A stretch of DNA of 24,419 bases. Source: Cloacimonetes bacterium UBA5284. GTDB lineage: Bacteria; Cloacimonadota; Cloacimonadia; Cloacimonadales; Cloacimonadaceae. Every line of letters starts with the position of its first letter. Position 1 is the first letter of the stretch. The stretch spans positions 1-24,419 of the forward strand of contig DHSO01000041.1 in assembly GCA_002410505.1 (NCBI GenBank), given 5' to 3'. Positions 14,662-22,661 of this stretch are shown here, piece after piece. Under the pieces are notes generated by a model. It was not told where the DNA came from, made no database searches, and saw nothing but the letters and a program-made list of their open reading frames with translations. Position numbers and translations under genes: made by a program.

Positions 14662-15882
14662 ATGTTTCCCAATATACCGGGATCAAAATCCATATTGCAG
14701 CGAGTGATGGTGCTTTCGGCGCATTCTAAGGCAGATATCACCCTGCAAAACTACAATCCCTGCGCCGACGTTCTGGAGATGGAAGCAGCGCTGAAAGAAT
14801 ATGGCTACGAAACAGAGGCAAAAGAAGATGGCATGCATTTCCGCTTCAGCATCGTCAAGCACGAAGCCAGTTCACATCGCTACCGGTTTCAGGAATCTGC
14901 CACAGCTTTCAGATTGTGGCTCTCGCTGGCGGCAAATCTGAAAGGCGCCCGGGCTACTATCGAGCTTTCAGAAATTCTGTGCAAAAGGGGATATGCTCCC
15001 TTGCAGACAGCCCTGGAAGCCATGGGAGCGGTTTTCGGTATTGAGGACAAGCTCATACGCCTTCGCTCTTGCCGTTTAAGCGGGGGTAAAACCCAAATTG
15101 ATGGCAGCATCAGCAGCCAGTATCACAGTTCCCTGATCCTCGCCGCGCCATTTATGCAAGAGGAATTGCTGCTGCCCTACGGTCCCGCTCAGGTTTCCCT
15201 GCCCTATCTAAAGCTTAGCATTCAGATCTTGAGGAGCTTTGGGGCAAAAATCTGCAAGAGGGGGGATTATCTGCGTATATCGCGGGGAAAGCTTTGTATT
15301 CCGGAACACTTCAGGGTAGATTCAGATGCCTCTACCGCAGCGTATTACGCGGCATTGGGAGCGCTAAGGCCACAAGGTATTCAGATAAGCCTGGCTCTTG
15401 ATCCCGCCTACACCCAGGCCGATATGATGATCTTCGATATCCTTGCCGATATGGGGGCCAATGTGCACTGGTCGGACGATATTTGCACCATAACACCGGG
15501 CAGACTTATCTCGCAGCGGCTGGATCTGAAGGATGCTCCCGATCTGATGCCGATCTTAAGCATTTTGGCACTGTTTTGTGAGGGACAAACTGTAGTGACC
15601 GGGATCGCCCGGCTGGCTCGCAAAGAGAGTAATCGGGTCTTGGGGATCAGGCGGGCTCTGGACCGGATCGGAGTAAAATACGAGTATGGAGATGACTTTC
15701 TAAAGATATACCCCATCGCAGACAAGGACTTGCTGGCAGTGCAACTGGATACGCAATACGATCACCGTCTGGTGATGGCATTCAGCCTCCTGCGCTATCG
15801 CTATCCGCAAATATCGCTGACAGAGACGGCATCGCTGAAGAAGTCTATAGCATACGCGAACTTAGGGCTTACGGAACCATAA
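14662..15882 (+). CDS. aroA: 3-phosphoshikimate 1-carboxyvinyltransferase (EPSP synthase), divergent
   Basis: Sixth step of the shikimate pathway: joins PEP to shikimate 3-phosphate. The roughly 406-residue protein keeps the key residues: GSKSILQR near the N-terminus (K9, R14), SSQ (151-153), D294 in DAPD, K321 and R325 in ARKESNR, H368-R369 in YDHR and lysines 393-394 near the end. The usual GNAGTAMR motif reads QESATAFR, so the position of E. coli Gly96 is Ala (residue 80). The start is taken as ATG 14662 because TGGAG sits 6 bases upstream; ATG 14656 would leave no spacer. The stop is one base from the convergent nucleotidase stop. It stands alone, without other aro genes. Confidence 0.85.
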   Translation: MFPNIPGSKSILQRVMVLSAHSKADITLQNYNPCADVLEMEAALKEYGYETEAKEDGMHFRFSIVKHEASSHRYRFQESATAFRLWLSLAANLKGARATIELSEILCKRGYAPLQTALEAMGAVFGIEDKLIRLRSCRLSGGKTQIDGSISSQYHSSLILAAPFMQEELLLPYGPAQVSLPYLKLSIQILRSFGAKICKRGDYLRISRGKLCIPEHFRVDSDASTAAYYAALGALRPQGIQISLALDPAYTQADMMIFDILADMGANVHWSDDICTITPGRLISQRLDLKDAPDLMPILSILALFCEGQTVVTGIARLARKESNRVLGIRRALDRIGVKYEYGDDFLKIYPIADKDLLAVQLDTQYDHRLVMAFSLLRYRYPQISLTETASLKKSIAYANLGLTEP

Positions 15883-15883
15883 G

Positions 15884-17317
15884 TTAATCGCCGCTCTCGC
15901 GGGGGCCAAATTGCTTTTGTATCTGATTGATGATGGCGTCCAAAAAGAGATCGCCCTGCTCCTCCACATCAAAAGGTTTGAATCCCAGATATTTATCCCA
16001 CTGGCTGAGTATGTAGTCGTGGCTTACAACACGATAGATTTTATCAAGTTGCAGAGGATTATTTCCGATGAGGAAATCTTCGGCGGAATCGACCAGCCAT
16101 GAGGCTTCACTTACTGTCATGATGTCGTAGGGTTTCGTTTCCATTATCTCCAGATTCCTGGCCTGAGCGGTCATGAGATCGCGGCCGTAGCAGGAGAAAA
16201 AGACGATGGTATTGCCAAAGGGTATGTATTCATGCAAATCACGCAGTGTTACTTCGCCTTCAGGCAGATTACGGCGAAAACCACCGTTATTTACCATGGC
16301 GAGGTCGGCCGTGGGGTATTCCCAAACCATGGCTTGAGCTGCCCACAATATGGATGTGGTTACGCGAAACTTGTCGGATTCAAAGGCTTCCGGCAAGATG
16401 CCGACCACTTTGTTCAGCTTTCGTTCCAGCTCTCCAATGCTCTCCTCCAAAAAGGGCGCCAGTTTGCTGTGATAATCGGCAGGCGCTTGAGTGAGGGGGA
16501 TCAGGCGGTTGTCAAAGGAGGCGATGCGATCTTGCTTGATCCGCAGATCGGCCTGTCCAAGATACTGTAAGTGACTGCCGGATGATAGGATATAGATGCC
16601 ATTGATTTCCTTTGCCACCGGAAATGCCAAGTGTGAATGGCCGCCGATGATCATATCCACGCGTTCGTCCAGTTGAGTAGCGAGCAGGCTGTCCGCTTCC
16701 CAGCCGTTGTGACTGAGGATTACCACCAGATCGCTAGCGGCATCCGCTTCATCCAGCACTCTATCGATGGCATCTGTGTAGGGCAGGATGCTCAGCTTTG
16801 CCACGTTTTCCGGCTTCACTCTCTCGGGAAGGCTGTCTATGGTGAGGCCTATTACTGCCACTTTGGTATTGCCTTTGCGAAAGATTTGGTATGGCGCTCT
16901 GCCAAAGCTGCTGCCGTCGGGATTGAGGATGTTTGCGCTCAGAAATGGGAAAGCGGCGCGTTGGGTCAAAGCCCTGGCATGAGCTTCGGATACATCGAAT
17001 TCGTGGTTGCCAAAGGTGGCTGCGTCAAGTTCCAGGCGTTCAAATACTTCCAGCACTGCCCCGCCCTTTAGGCCATCGTATTCCAAGGATGAGATTATCG
17101 ATCCCGTTTGCATGTCTCCGGCGTCCAGCCACAAAGAATTTCTACGTTCACTGCGGGCTTCATCCAGGTGATATTCCAAGGCTAAATATCCGCCTTGTCC
17201 GTTGGAGGCGGGTTCATAGGCAGCGTGACTGTCATTGGTATGCAGGATTCTCAGGTTTTGGGCGCAGGCTGACAGCAGCAATCCGAATAGAATGGTGAAT
17301 ACGAGCTTAAGCTTCAT
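15884..17317 (-). CDS. 5'-nucleotidase / UshA-like metallophosphatase lipoprotein
   Basis: Periplasmic or outer-membrane-anchored phosphatase that probably hydrolyses nucleotides for purine and phosphate salvage. The 477-residue protein has a lipoprotein signal ending in LSAC (15-18) and the calcineurin-like metal motifs HTNDSH (26-31), AGDMQTG (66-72), GNHEFD (103-108), SHNG and GGHSH. The C-terminal 5'-nucleotidase domain includes NNGGFRRNLPEGEVT and YIPFGN. It is shorter than E. coli UshA (550) but keeps both domains. It overlaps kdsB by ATGA and is the last gene of its run, ending one base from the aroA stop. SoxB-like or 2',3'-cyclic phosphodiesterase activity are alternatives. Confidence 0.88.
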   Translation of the reverse strand: MKLKLVFTILFGLLLSACAQNLRILHTNDSHAAYEPASNGQGGYLALEYHLDEARSERRNSLWLDAGDMQTGSIISSLEYDGLKGGAVLEVFERLELDAATFGNHEFDVSEAHARALTQRAAFPFLSANILNPDGSSFGRAPYQIFRKGNTKVAVIGLTIDSLPERVKPENVAKLSILPYTDAIDRVLDEADAASDLVVILSHNGWEADSLLATQLDERVDMIIGGHSHLAFPVAKEINGIYILSSGSHLQYLGQADLRIKQDRIASFDNRLIPLTQAPADYHSKLAPFLEESIGELERKLNKVVGILPEAFESDKFRVTTSILWAAQAMVWEYPTADLAMVNNGGFRRNLPEGEVTLRDLHEYIPFGNTIVFFSCYGRDLMTAQARNLEIMETKPYDIMTVSEASWLVDSAEDFLIGNNPLQLDKIYRVVSHDYILSQWDKYLGFKPFDVEEQGDLFLDAIINQIQKQFGPRESGD

Positions 17318-18051
17318 TTAATGCTTCCTTTGGCAATAGTTTGGGATACTTTTTCCAGATCTTCCGGCGTGTCGATGCCGATGCCCCGGTAATCCGTGTT
17401 GACCATGCGGATGGGGATTCCGTGTTCCAGGGCGCGCAGTTGTTCCAGTTTCTCTATGGCTTCCAGTTTACCGATGGGCAGATCTACAAAGTGTGTCAGA
17501 GCCGCATAGCGAAAGCCATAGATTCCGATATGGCGAAAATACCGGCAATCCGTACTGTTATCCCGATTGTAGGGGATGGGGCTGCGGGAAAAGTAGATGG
17601 CGTTTTGTTTGCTGTCTGTCACCACTTTCACCATATTTGGATTGAGGATATCTGTTTCACTGTCAAAGGGCGTCATCAGGCTGGCGATCATCACTTCTTC
17701 ATCATCAAAGGCTTCCAGCAGGGCTTTCAAGGCCTCAGGGCTGATCAGAGGTTCATCTCCCTGCACATTCACGATCACGCTGTCTTCCTCCAGATACTCC
17801 GCTACAGCCGCCACTCGATCGGTTCCGCTGGGCAGGCTGCTGTCGGTAAGCATCACCACGGCACCAAAGTTTTGTGCCACAGAGGATATCTTCAGATCGT
17901 CGGTGGCGATTATTACGTCGTCGAATAGTTGTGAGCGGATCACTCTTTCCCATACATGCTGAATCATTGGTTTGCCGGCCAGTACAGCCAGCGGCTTTCC
18001 GGGAAAGCGACTGGAGGCATAGCGGGCGGGAATCACTGCATAGCATATCAT
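17314..18051 (-). CDS. kdsB: 3-deoxy-manno-octulosonate cytidylyltransferase (CMP-Kdo synthetase)
   Basis: Activates Kdo with CTP for attachment to lipid A, an essential step in LPS inner-core synthesis, so the cell should have a Kdo-containing outer membrane. The 245-residue protein starts with the diagnostic IPARYASSRFPGKPL (7-21) and has KPMIQHVWERV, VQGDEPLI and a late NTDYRGIGIDTPEDL block. Length is standard. GGGGAG precedes the ATG by 7 bases, 22 bases after mnmG. No other Kdo gene is in the window. It is co-directional with mnmG and the lipoprotein nucleotidase. Confidence 0.95.
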   Translation of the reverse strand: MICYAVIPARYASSRFPGKPLAVLAGKPMIQHVWERVIRSQLFDDVIIATDDLKISSVAQNFGAVVMLTDSSLPSGTDRVAAVAEYLEEDSVIVNVQGDEPLISPEALKALLEAFDDEEVMIASLMTPFDSETDILNPNMVKVVTDSKQNAIYFSRSPIPYNRDNSTDCRYFRHIGIYGFRYAALTHFVDLPIGKLEAIEKLEQLRALEHGIPIRMVNTDYRGIGIDTPEDLEKVSQTIAKGSIK

Positions 18052-18073
18052 CTCTCATCTCCCCGGCAGAGGT

Positions 18074-19924
18074 CTATTTGTTAAGGTCCTCCGCCTTGTT
18101 GTAGTGCTTTTTCAGCCAGATCAACAGAGCTGATGTGTCGGTGTAATTTACACCGGGGATGCGCATAGCCTGAGCGATGTTGAGAGGCTTGATGCGGGCA
18201 AGCTTTTCCCGTGCTTCCCACGCCAGGCTCTGTATCTTATGATAATCGATATCTTCGGGGATGCGATAGTTTTCTGCCTTTTGATGCCGGGCCAGTTCCT
18301 CGTGCATCCGGTCCAGATAACCGGAATATTTGATCTCCAGTTCCACTCTCCGGCGGATGTCCGGACCAAAATCTTCCGGAATTGTATAGCCATAGCGCAC
18401 GAGATCTTCCAGATGCAGCTCCGGTCGCTTCAGCAGCAAGGAAAGTTTGCCCGGCTCTTTCAGATCGGCATGCATTGTGCTGTTGTTATTATGCAAATAC
18501 CTCGTTTCGCGTTCTTTGATGGAAAGCATGCTTTGAAAGGCTTGCCAACGGCTCTCGGAGACCAGACCAAGCTGATAACCGATCGGCATCAGGCGCTCAT
18601 CCGCATTGTCCTGTCTTAACAGGAGCCGATATTCCGCGCGTGAGGTGAACATGCGGTAGGGCTCGTTTGTGCCGCAGCTCACCAGATCGTCGATCAACAC
18701 ACCGATGTATGCCTGACTGCGTGAGAGGACAATGGGTTGCTTGCCTTCCAGCGCCAGACTGGCGTTTATCCCCGCCATCAAGCCTTGTGCGGCGGCTTCT
18801 TCATATCCGCTGGTACCGTTGATCTGTCCCGCAAGATACAAACCTTTCAGCCCTTTGCATTCCAAAGATGGATAGATCTCGGAAGGATCCACATAGTCAT
18901 ACTCGATGGCATAGGCATAGCGCATGATCCTGGCTTTTTCCAGGCCGGGAATGCTGTGCACGATGCGTTCCTGCACCTCGGAAGGCAGGCTGGTGGAGAT
19001 GCCGTTCACGTAGCCTTCCACGGTTCCCATGCCTTCAGGTTCGATGAAGACATGGTGGCTATCACGCTGAGGGAATTTCACTATCTTATCCTCGATCGAG
19101 GGGCAATAGCGGGGTCCGATGCCCCGGATCATGCCCCCATAGAGGGCGGATTCATGTAAATGTTCGCGGATGATGCGGTGTGTTTCGGCAGTGGTGCGGG
19201 TCAGATAGCAATTTGCCAGGTTTTGCAAAGGGATGTTTCGGTAATAGGAAAAGCCGCTGGGATCGGCATCTCCGGGCTGAGTTTCCAAGGCGCTGTAGTC
19301 CAGACTGTTGAGGTCTACTCTGGGTGGGGTTCCGGTTTTGAATCGCAACACTTTCAAGCCCAATTCCGCCAAAGAGTGTGACAGCTCGTCGGAGGACGGC
19401 TCACCGCTGCGCCCGCCTTTGAAGCTTTTATTGCCGATGTGGATGCGTCCGGCCAAAAAGGTGCCCGAAGCGATGATCACTTTGGGGGCAAAATAATTTC
19501 TGCCGATCTCGCTTACGCAGCCTTGCAAGATTCCGGCTTCCACCGTTAACGCCGCGATATTGGCTTCGATGACTTGCAGATTGGCACAGCTTTCCACGGC
19601 TTCTCGCATCAAGAGAGAATAGCGGCTGCGATCGTTTTGCGCTCGGGGTGCCCACACGGCGGGGCCTTTGCTGCGGTTTAACATACGAAAATGAATTCCA
19701 CTGAGATCGGCAACGCGTGCCATCTCTCCACCCAAAGCGTCAATTTCTCTGGCCAGATGCCCCTTTGCCGGGCCTCCGATGGAAGGATTGCAGCTCATGC
19801 GACCGATGGCTTCCAATTTGATAGTAAACAAAGCTGTATTGGCACCTCTGCGCGCTGCTGCCAAGGCTGCTTCGATGCCGGCGTGTCCGGCTCCGATCAC
19901 AATGATATCGAAGTGTTCGTGCAT
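18074..19924 (-). CDS. mnmG: tRNA uridine 5-carboxymethylaminomethyl modification enzyme MnmG (GidA)
   Basis: FAD-dependent partner of the GTPase MnmE; together they put the carboxymethylaminomethyl group on wobble uridine 34 of several tRNAs. The 616-residue protein has the FAD-binding GAGHAGIEAALAAARRG (11-27), the MSCNPSIGGPAKGHL block (43-57), TGTPPRVD, EDKIVKFP, TSGYEEAAAQGL and a conserved C-terminal helical domain including PGVNYTDTSALLIWLKKH. Length is the normal 620 or so. It lies 8 bases after ysxC in the same run. mnmE is not in the window. Confidence 0.96.
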   Translation of the reverse strand: MHEHFDIIVIGAGHAGIEAALAAARRGANTALFTIKLEAIGRMSCNPSIGGPAKGHLAREIDALGGEMARVADLSGIHFRMLNRSKGPAVWAPRAQNDRSRYSLLMREAVESCANLQVIEANIAALTVEAGILQGCVSEIGRNYFAPKVIIASGTFLAGRIHIGNKSFKGGRSGEPSSDELSHSLAELGLKVLRFKTGTPPRVDLNSLDYSALETQPGDADPSGFSYYRNIPLQNLANCYLTRTTAETHRIIREHLHESALYGGMIRGIGPRYCPSIEDKIVKFPQRDSHHVFIEPEGMGTVEGYVNGISTSLPSEVQERIVHSIPGLEKARIMRYAYAIEYDYVDPSEIYPSLECKGLKGLYLAGQINGTSGYEEAAAQGLMAGINASLALEGKQPIVLSRSQAYIGVLIDDLVSCGTNEPYRMFTSRAEYRLLLRQDNADERLMPIGYQLGLVSESRWQAFQSMLSIKERETRYLHNNNSTMHADLKEPGKLSLLLKRPELHLEDLVRYGYTIPEDFGPDIRRRVELEIKYSGYLDRMHEELARHQKAENYRIPEDIDYHKIQSLAWEAREKLARIKPLNIAQAMRIPGVNYTDTSALLIWLKKHYNKAEDLNK

Positions 19925-19932
19925 TGGCCGGG

Positions 19933-20541
19933 CTACAATCTGCTCTGCAAAAAGTCCGTCAGCTGCGAGATTCCGGTATTGTTCAGGGAAGAGACGGCAT
20001 AGATGGGCACATCTTGCAGTCCCAGTCCTTTACTGAGGTCCGCCAGCAGCTTCTTTTGCTTCGTCTTTGGGATCTTGTCCGCTTTGGTGGCGATCACGCA
20101 ATGGTCGATCTTGCGGATGCGCAGCATATCCAGCATCATGATGTCCTTTTTATCCGCGCGATGGCGAATGTCCACCAGCACAAACAGGGCTTTCAATTGG
20201 CTGCGTTGTTCAAAGTATCTGTTCACCATGCGGCGCCACTTTTCCTGCTCTCTCTGGCTTACCTCGGCAAAGCCGTATCCCGGCAGATCGGTCAGCTGCA
20301 AAAAGCCTGATTCTTCATTGTCGTCTATCTTGTAGCGGGTCAAAAAGAAATTTAAGAGCCGGGTTTTTCCCGGTGTTCCGGAGGTTTTGGCCAGTCCATG
20401 ATGATTTGTAAGCAGGTTTATCAGAGAGGATTTTCCCACATTGCTGCGTCCGGCAAAAGCAAATTCGGGATAGGCGGAGGCGGGGTAATCAGCCGGCTCT
20501 ACAGCACTTTTCACGTAGTATGAATCGATTATTCTAAGCAT
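19933..20541 (-). CDS. engB: ribosome biogenesis GTPase YsxC/EngB
   Basis: GTPase needed for late assembly of the large ribosomal subunit. The 202-residue protein has G1 GRSNVGKSSL (about 31-40), the G2 region with SGTPGKTRLLNFF, G3 DLPGYG, G4 TKADK and G5-like AVSSL. The FAGRSNVGKSSLIN start and the Y-G-F-A sequence after G3 are typical of the family. Length is normal. It overlaps queD by 8 bases and is followed by mnmG after 8 bases. Confidence 0.95.
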   Translation of the reverse strand: MLRIIDSYYVKSAVEPADYPASAYPEFAFAGRSNVGKSSLINLLTNHHGLAKTSGTPGKTRLLNFFLTRYKIDDNEESGFLQLTDLPGYGFAEVSQREQEKWRRMVNRYFEQRSQLKALFVLVDIRHRADKKDIMMLDMLRIRKIDHCVIATKADKIPKTKQKKLLADLSKGLGLQDVPIYAVSSLNNTGISQLTDFLQSRL

Positions 20542-20905
20542 TGCTATAGATCACACTGCTGCGTTCGGATTCGTAGATTTCCACTTCTTTGATGCCGGCG
20601 TCATAGTCTGCCAGGCCCTTTTCCATTTCAATATAGATGATGCGGGCCAGATTTTCGGAAGTGGGATTTTGCCCTTGCAATAGGGGCAGATCGTTCAGAT
20701 ATTCGTGATCAAACTGATCCAGGATGCTTTTCAGGATACTCTTGATGATGCTGTAATCCAGCGCCATTCCTATTTCATCCAGTGTACTGCATTCTATTCC
20801 CACCCGCACTTTCCAGTTGTGACCGTGCAGGTTTGAACAGGCTCCCTGATATCCGCACAAACGGTGTGCGGCAGAAAAGTGATCACTTACATTCAGTAAA
20901 TACAT
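20534..20905 (-). CDS. queD: 6-carboxy-tetrahydropterin synthase (QueD)
   Basis: Converts dihydroneopterin triphosphate to 6-carboxy-tetrahydropterin in queuosine/7-deazaguanine synthesis. The 123-residue protein has three zinc ligand histidines (one in FSAAHRL, two in LHGHNW), the catalytic cysteine in ACSNLHGH, a DHEYLND block, PTSEN and a YESE motif near the end. Length matches QueD rather than the longer mammalian-type enzymes. The ATG is supported by AGGAG 6 bases upstream. It begins 9 bases after corA. A pyruvoyl-tetrahydropterin synthase role is possible, but the short length and CxxxHGH favour QueD. Confidence 0.9.
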   Translation of the reverse strand: MYLLNVSDHFSAAHRLCGYQGACSNLHGHNWKVRVGIECSTLDEIGMALDYSIIKSILKSILDQFDHEYLNDLPLLQGQNPTSENLARIIYIEMEKGLADYDAGIKEVEIYESERSSVIYSNA

Positions 20906-20914
20906 ACTATGCTC

Positions 20915-21847
20915 CTAAAAATACTTTTTGCGGATGAAGATAAAGACCAAAAGCACCGAGAGCGTTACTGCCAGTCCCATCACGATGAAAAAAGAATGGG
21001 GATGCTGCTGCAGCGGTAGTCTCAGGTTCATGCCATATATGCTGGCGATCAGGGTGGGCAGGGCCAGTATGATGGTGATGGAAGTAAGGAACTTCATCAC
21101 TACATTCAGGTTGTTTGAGATGATCGAGGCAAAGGCGTCCATCATGCCGCTCAAGATGCTACTGTGGATGTTTGCCATTTCGATGGCCTGCTTGTTTTCG
21201 ATGATCACATCTTCGATGAGGTCTTCTGCTTCGGGATCTTCCTGCAGCCAGCGCGATCGCTGCATACGCTCCAAGATAATCTCGTTGCTTTTCAAAGAGG
21301 TATTGAAATAGACCAAAGATTTTTCCATGCGCAAGAGGCGGATAAGCTCTTTATTGCGCATGGATTGATGCAATTCGTTTTCGATGTTGGTTGTACGACG
21401 GTAAATCTCTTTCAAAAACTTCAGATAGTAGATGGCGGTGCGTAGATTGATGGCCAGAATAAAGCTCTGTTGTGTGATGTTAAAAGCTTTGTGCTTGCCA
21501 TCAAGGTACTGGGTCAGAATCTCATTTTCGTAAAAAGATACCGTGATTACCTGGTTCTGTACCACGATGATGCCCAATGGAGCCGTGGCAAAGCTGACAC
21601 TGGCTGAGCGATGACGATAATACAGCGGTACGCGCAGGATGATGAGCATGGCTCCCTCATCATATTCCATGCGCGAATTCTCATCGGCATCCTGTAGGTC
21701 TGTGATAAAGTCTTCGGGGAGCTCGTATTTACTCAGAACAGCATTCACTTCTTCTGTGTCCGGATTTTCCAGATGCACCCAAAATGAGTCGTCCCAATTG
21801 AGCGCGGGCACAAAGCGCTGTCCGGCAATCTTGTAATATAAAATCAA
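20915..21847 (-). CDS. corA: CorA-family magnesium/divalent metal channel
   Basis: Inner-membrane pentameric channel for Mg2+ or other divalent ions. The 310-residue protein has a long cytoplasmic helical domain, then two C-terminal membrane helices. The signature GMN follows the first (Y271-G-M-N274), and the C-terminus is basic (RKKYF). The periplasmic loop (NLRLPLQQHPHS) lacks the MPEL-type sequence of classical CorA, so ion preference is uncertain. No ATG fits: the only nearby ATG is followed at once by a stop in its frame. The start is TTG at 21847, with GAGG 8 bases upstream. It heads the corA-queD-engB-mnmG-kdsB run. Confidence 0.88.
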   Translation of the reverse strand: MILYYKIAGQRFVPALNWDDSFWVHLENPDTEEVNAVLSKYELPEDFITDLQDADENSRMEYDEGAMLIILRVPLYYRHRSASVSFATAPLGIIVVQNQVITVSFYENEILTQYLDGKHKAFNITQQSFILAINLRTAIYYLKFLKEIYRRTTNIENELHQSMRNKELIRLLRMEKSLVYFNTSLKSNEIILERMQRSRWLQEDPEAEDLIEDVIIENKQAIEMANIHSSILSGMMDAFASIISNNLNVVMKFLTSITIILALPTLIASIYGMNLRLPLQQHPHSFFIVMGLAVTLSVLLVFIFIRKKYF

Positions 21848-21983
21848 TTCCGCTACCTCATTTCTTTATCGTCTGATGCCAGTTTCCCAAAGGTGATACA
21901 ATTTGGCAAGATATTTTCATCTCCCCGGCAAAGTTGAAGCCCCCAAAAGCCTTTATTGTCTATTTTGGGTAAAGCTTTGGGAC
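21848..21983 (-). promoter_or_regulatory. corA leader with an inverted repeat
   Basis: Between the nifU terminator and corA lies a perfect 7-bp inverted repeat, CCCAAAA (21942-21948) and TTTTGGG (21963-21969), around a 14-base loop. It has no T-run after it on either strand close enough to look like an intrinsic terminator. I could not find a promoter with good -35 and -10 boxes here, although the terminator makes an independent start for corA likely. Confidence 0.3.
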
Positions 21984-22014
21984 AAAAAAACGGCGCATCC
22001 ATCAGAACGCGCCG
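21984..22014 (-). terminator. intrinsic terminator after the nifU-like gene
   Basis: On the minus strand the stem CGGCGC (22014-22009) pairs perfectly with GCGCCG (21996-21991) around a 12-base loop and is followed by seven T residues (21990-21984). It begins 24 bases after the scaffold gene stop, and it separates the Fe-S operon from corA. Confidence 0.88.
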
Positions 22015-22037
22015 CTGTCTATGTATGTGACATCTCA

Positions 22038-22661
22038 TCAGGGGAAATTGATTTGAATCTTTTTTACCTCGGGATACTTCTCCAGATGTTCATGGATCTC
22101 CTCGGCAACGTTGTCCCGCCAGTTATCAAAGCTCATCATGTTCAGGTCTATCAATACCTCACCATTGCTAAAGCCCACATATTTTACCATTTTCAGGCTC
22201 ACGATATCTTCGCCTACCTGTGGATAAATGATCTTTTTCAGCTCTTCCAGGATCGTATCTTTGCTGAAGTTTGGCACTTCCTTCAAGCCGTGAGCTATCT
22301 CATAGTTCGAGATCGCCGTTTGCAGAGTATCCGCTGCCAATACAGAGCAGTGAACTTTCACCGGGGGCAGACCGTCAAGCGCTTCCATGGCATCACGCCA
22401 GGTAATCTGTTTTGCCTCATCCAGACTTTTGCCTTTGGCCAGATCAGTGATGATGGAGGCGGTGGCGATATTGGAGGCGCAGCCGTAGGAGAGAAAACTG
22501 ACGTCTTCGATTACCTTGCTGTCTTCATTTACCTTCAGATATACCGTTACCTGATCCCCGCAGGAGGGACTCCCTTCTGTGGCTGTGGCATCGGCATTTT
22601 CCATCTTACCCACGTTGTGCGGGTGCATGAAGTGATCCAGTACTTTCTGTGAATATTGCAT
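22038..22661 (-). CDS. IscU/NifU-type Fe-S scaffold fused to a MIP18-like domain
   Basis: Iron-sulfur cluster scaffold that receives sulfur from the desulfurase encoded just upstream. Residues 1-125 are IscU-like with all three cluster cysteines: C34 (SPSCGD, with D36), C61 (YGCAS) and C105 (VHCSVLA). Residues about 137-205 form a second domain resembling the MIP18/DUF59 fold: ILEELKKIIYPQVGEDIVSL, then GEVLIDLNMM and a final helix-strand EHLEKYPEVKKIQINF. This tail contains no cysteine, so it is neither a CxxC Nfu domain nor a standard MIP18 domain. The gene begins directly after the nifS stop, with AGGAG inside the end of nifS. The symbol is left empty because the fusion fits neither nifU nor iscU exactly. 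Confidence 0.85.
   Translation of the reverse strand: MQYSQKVLDHFMHPHNVGKMENADATATEGSPSCGDQVTVYLKVNEDSKVIEDVSFLSYGCASNIATASIITDLAKGKSLDEAKQITWRDAMEALDGLPPVKVHCSVLAADTLQTAISNYEIAHGLKEVPNFSKDTILEELKKIIYPQVGEDIVSLKMVKYVGFSNGEVLIDLNMMSFDNWRDNVAEEIHEHLEKYPEVKKIQINFP

Noticed and set aside
14487..14741. 84-codon minus-strand frame covering the aroA start.
   Set aside because: It overlaps the promoter and the beginning of aroA, has no recognisable motif, and no SD-supported start.
18056..21932. 14-base exact repeat TCATCTCCCCGGCA before kdsB (18056) and in the corA leader (near 21918).
   Set aside because: About one exact 14-mer pair is expected by chance in a window of this size, and the sequence includes an ordinary GGGGAG ribosome binding site on the minus strand.
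21903..22652. 249-codon plus-strand frame opposite the Fe-S scaffold gene.
   Set aside because: It crosses the terminator and lies antisense to a gene with clear motifs; the translation shows no domain pattern.
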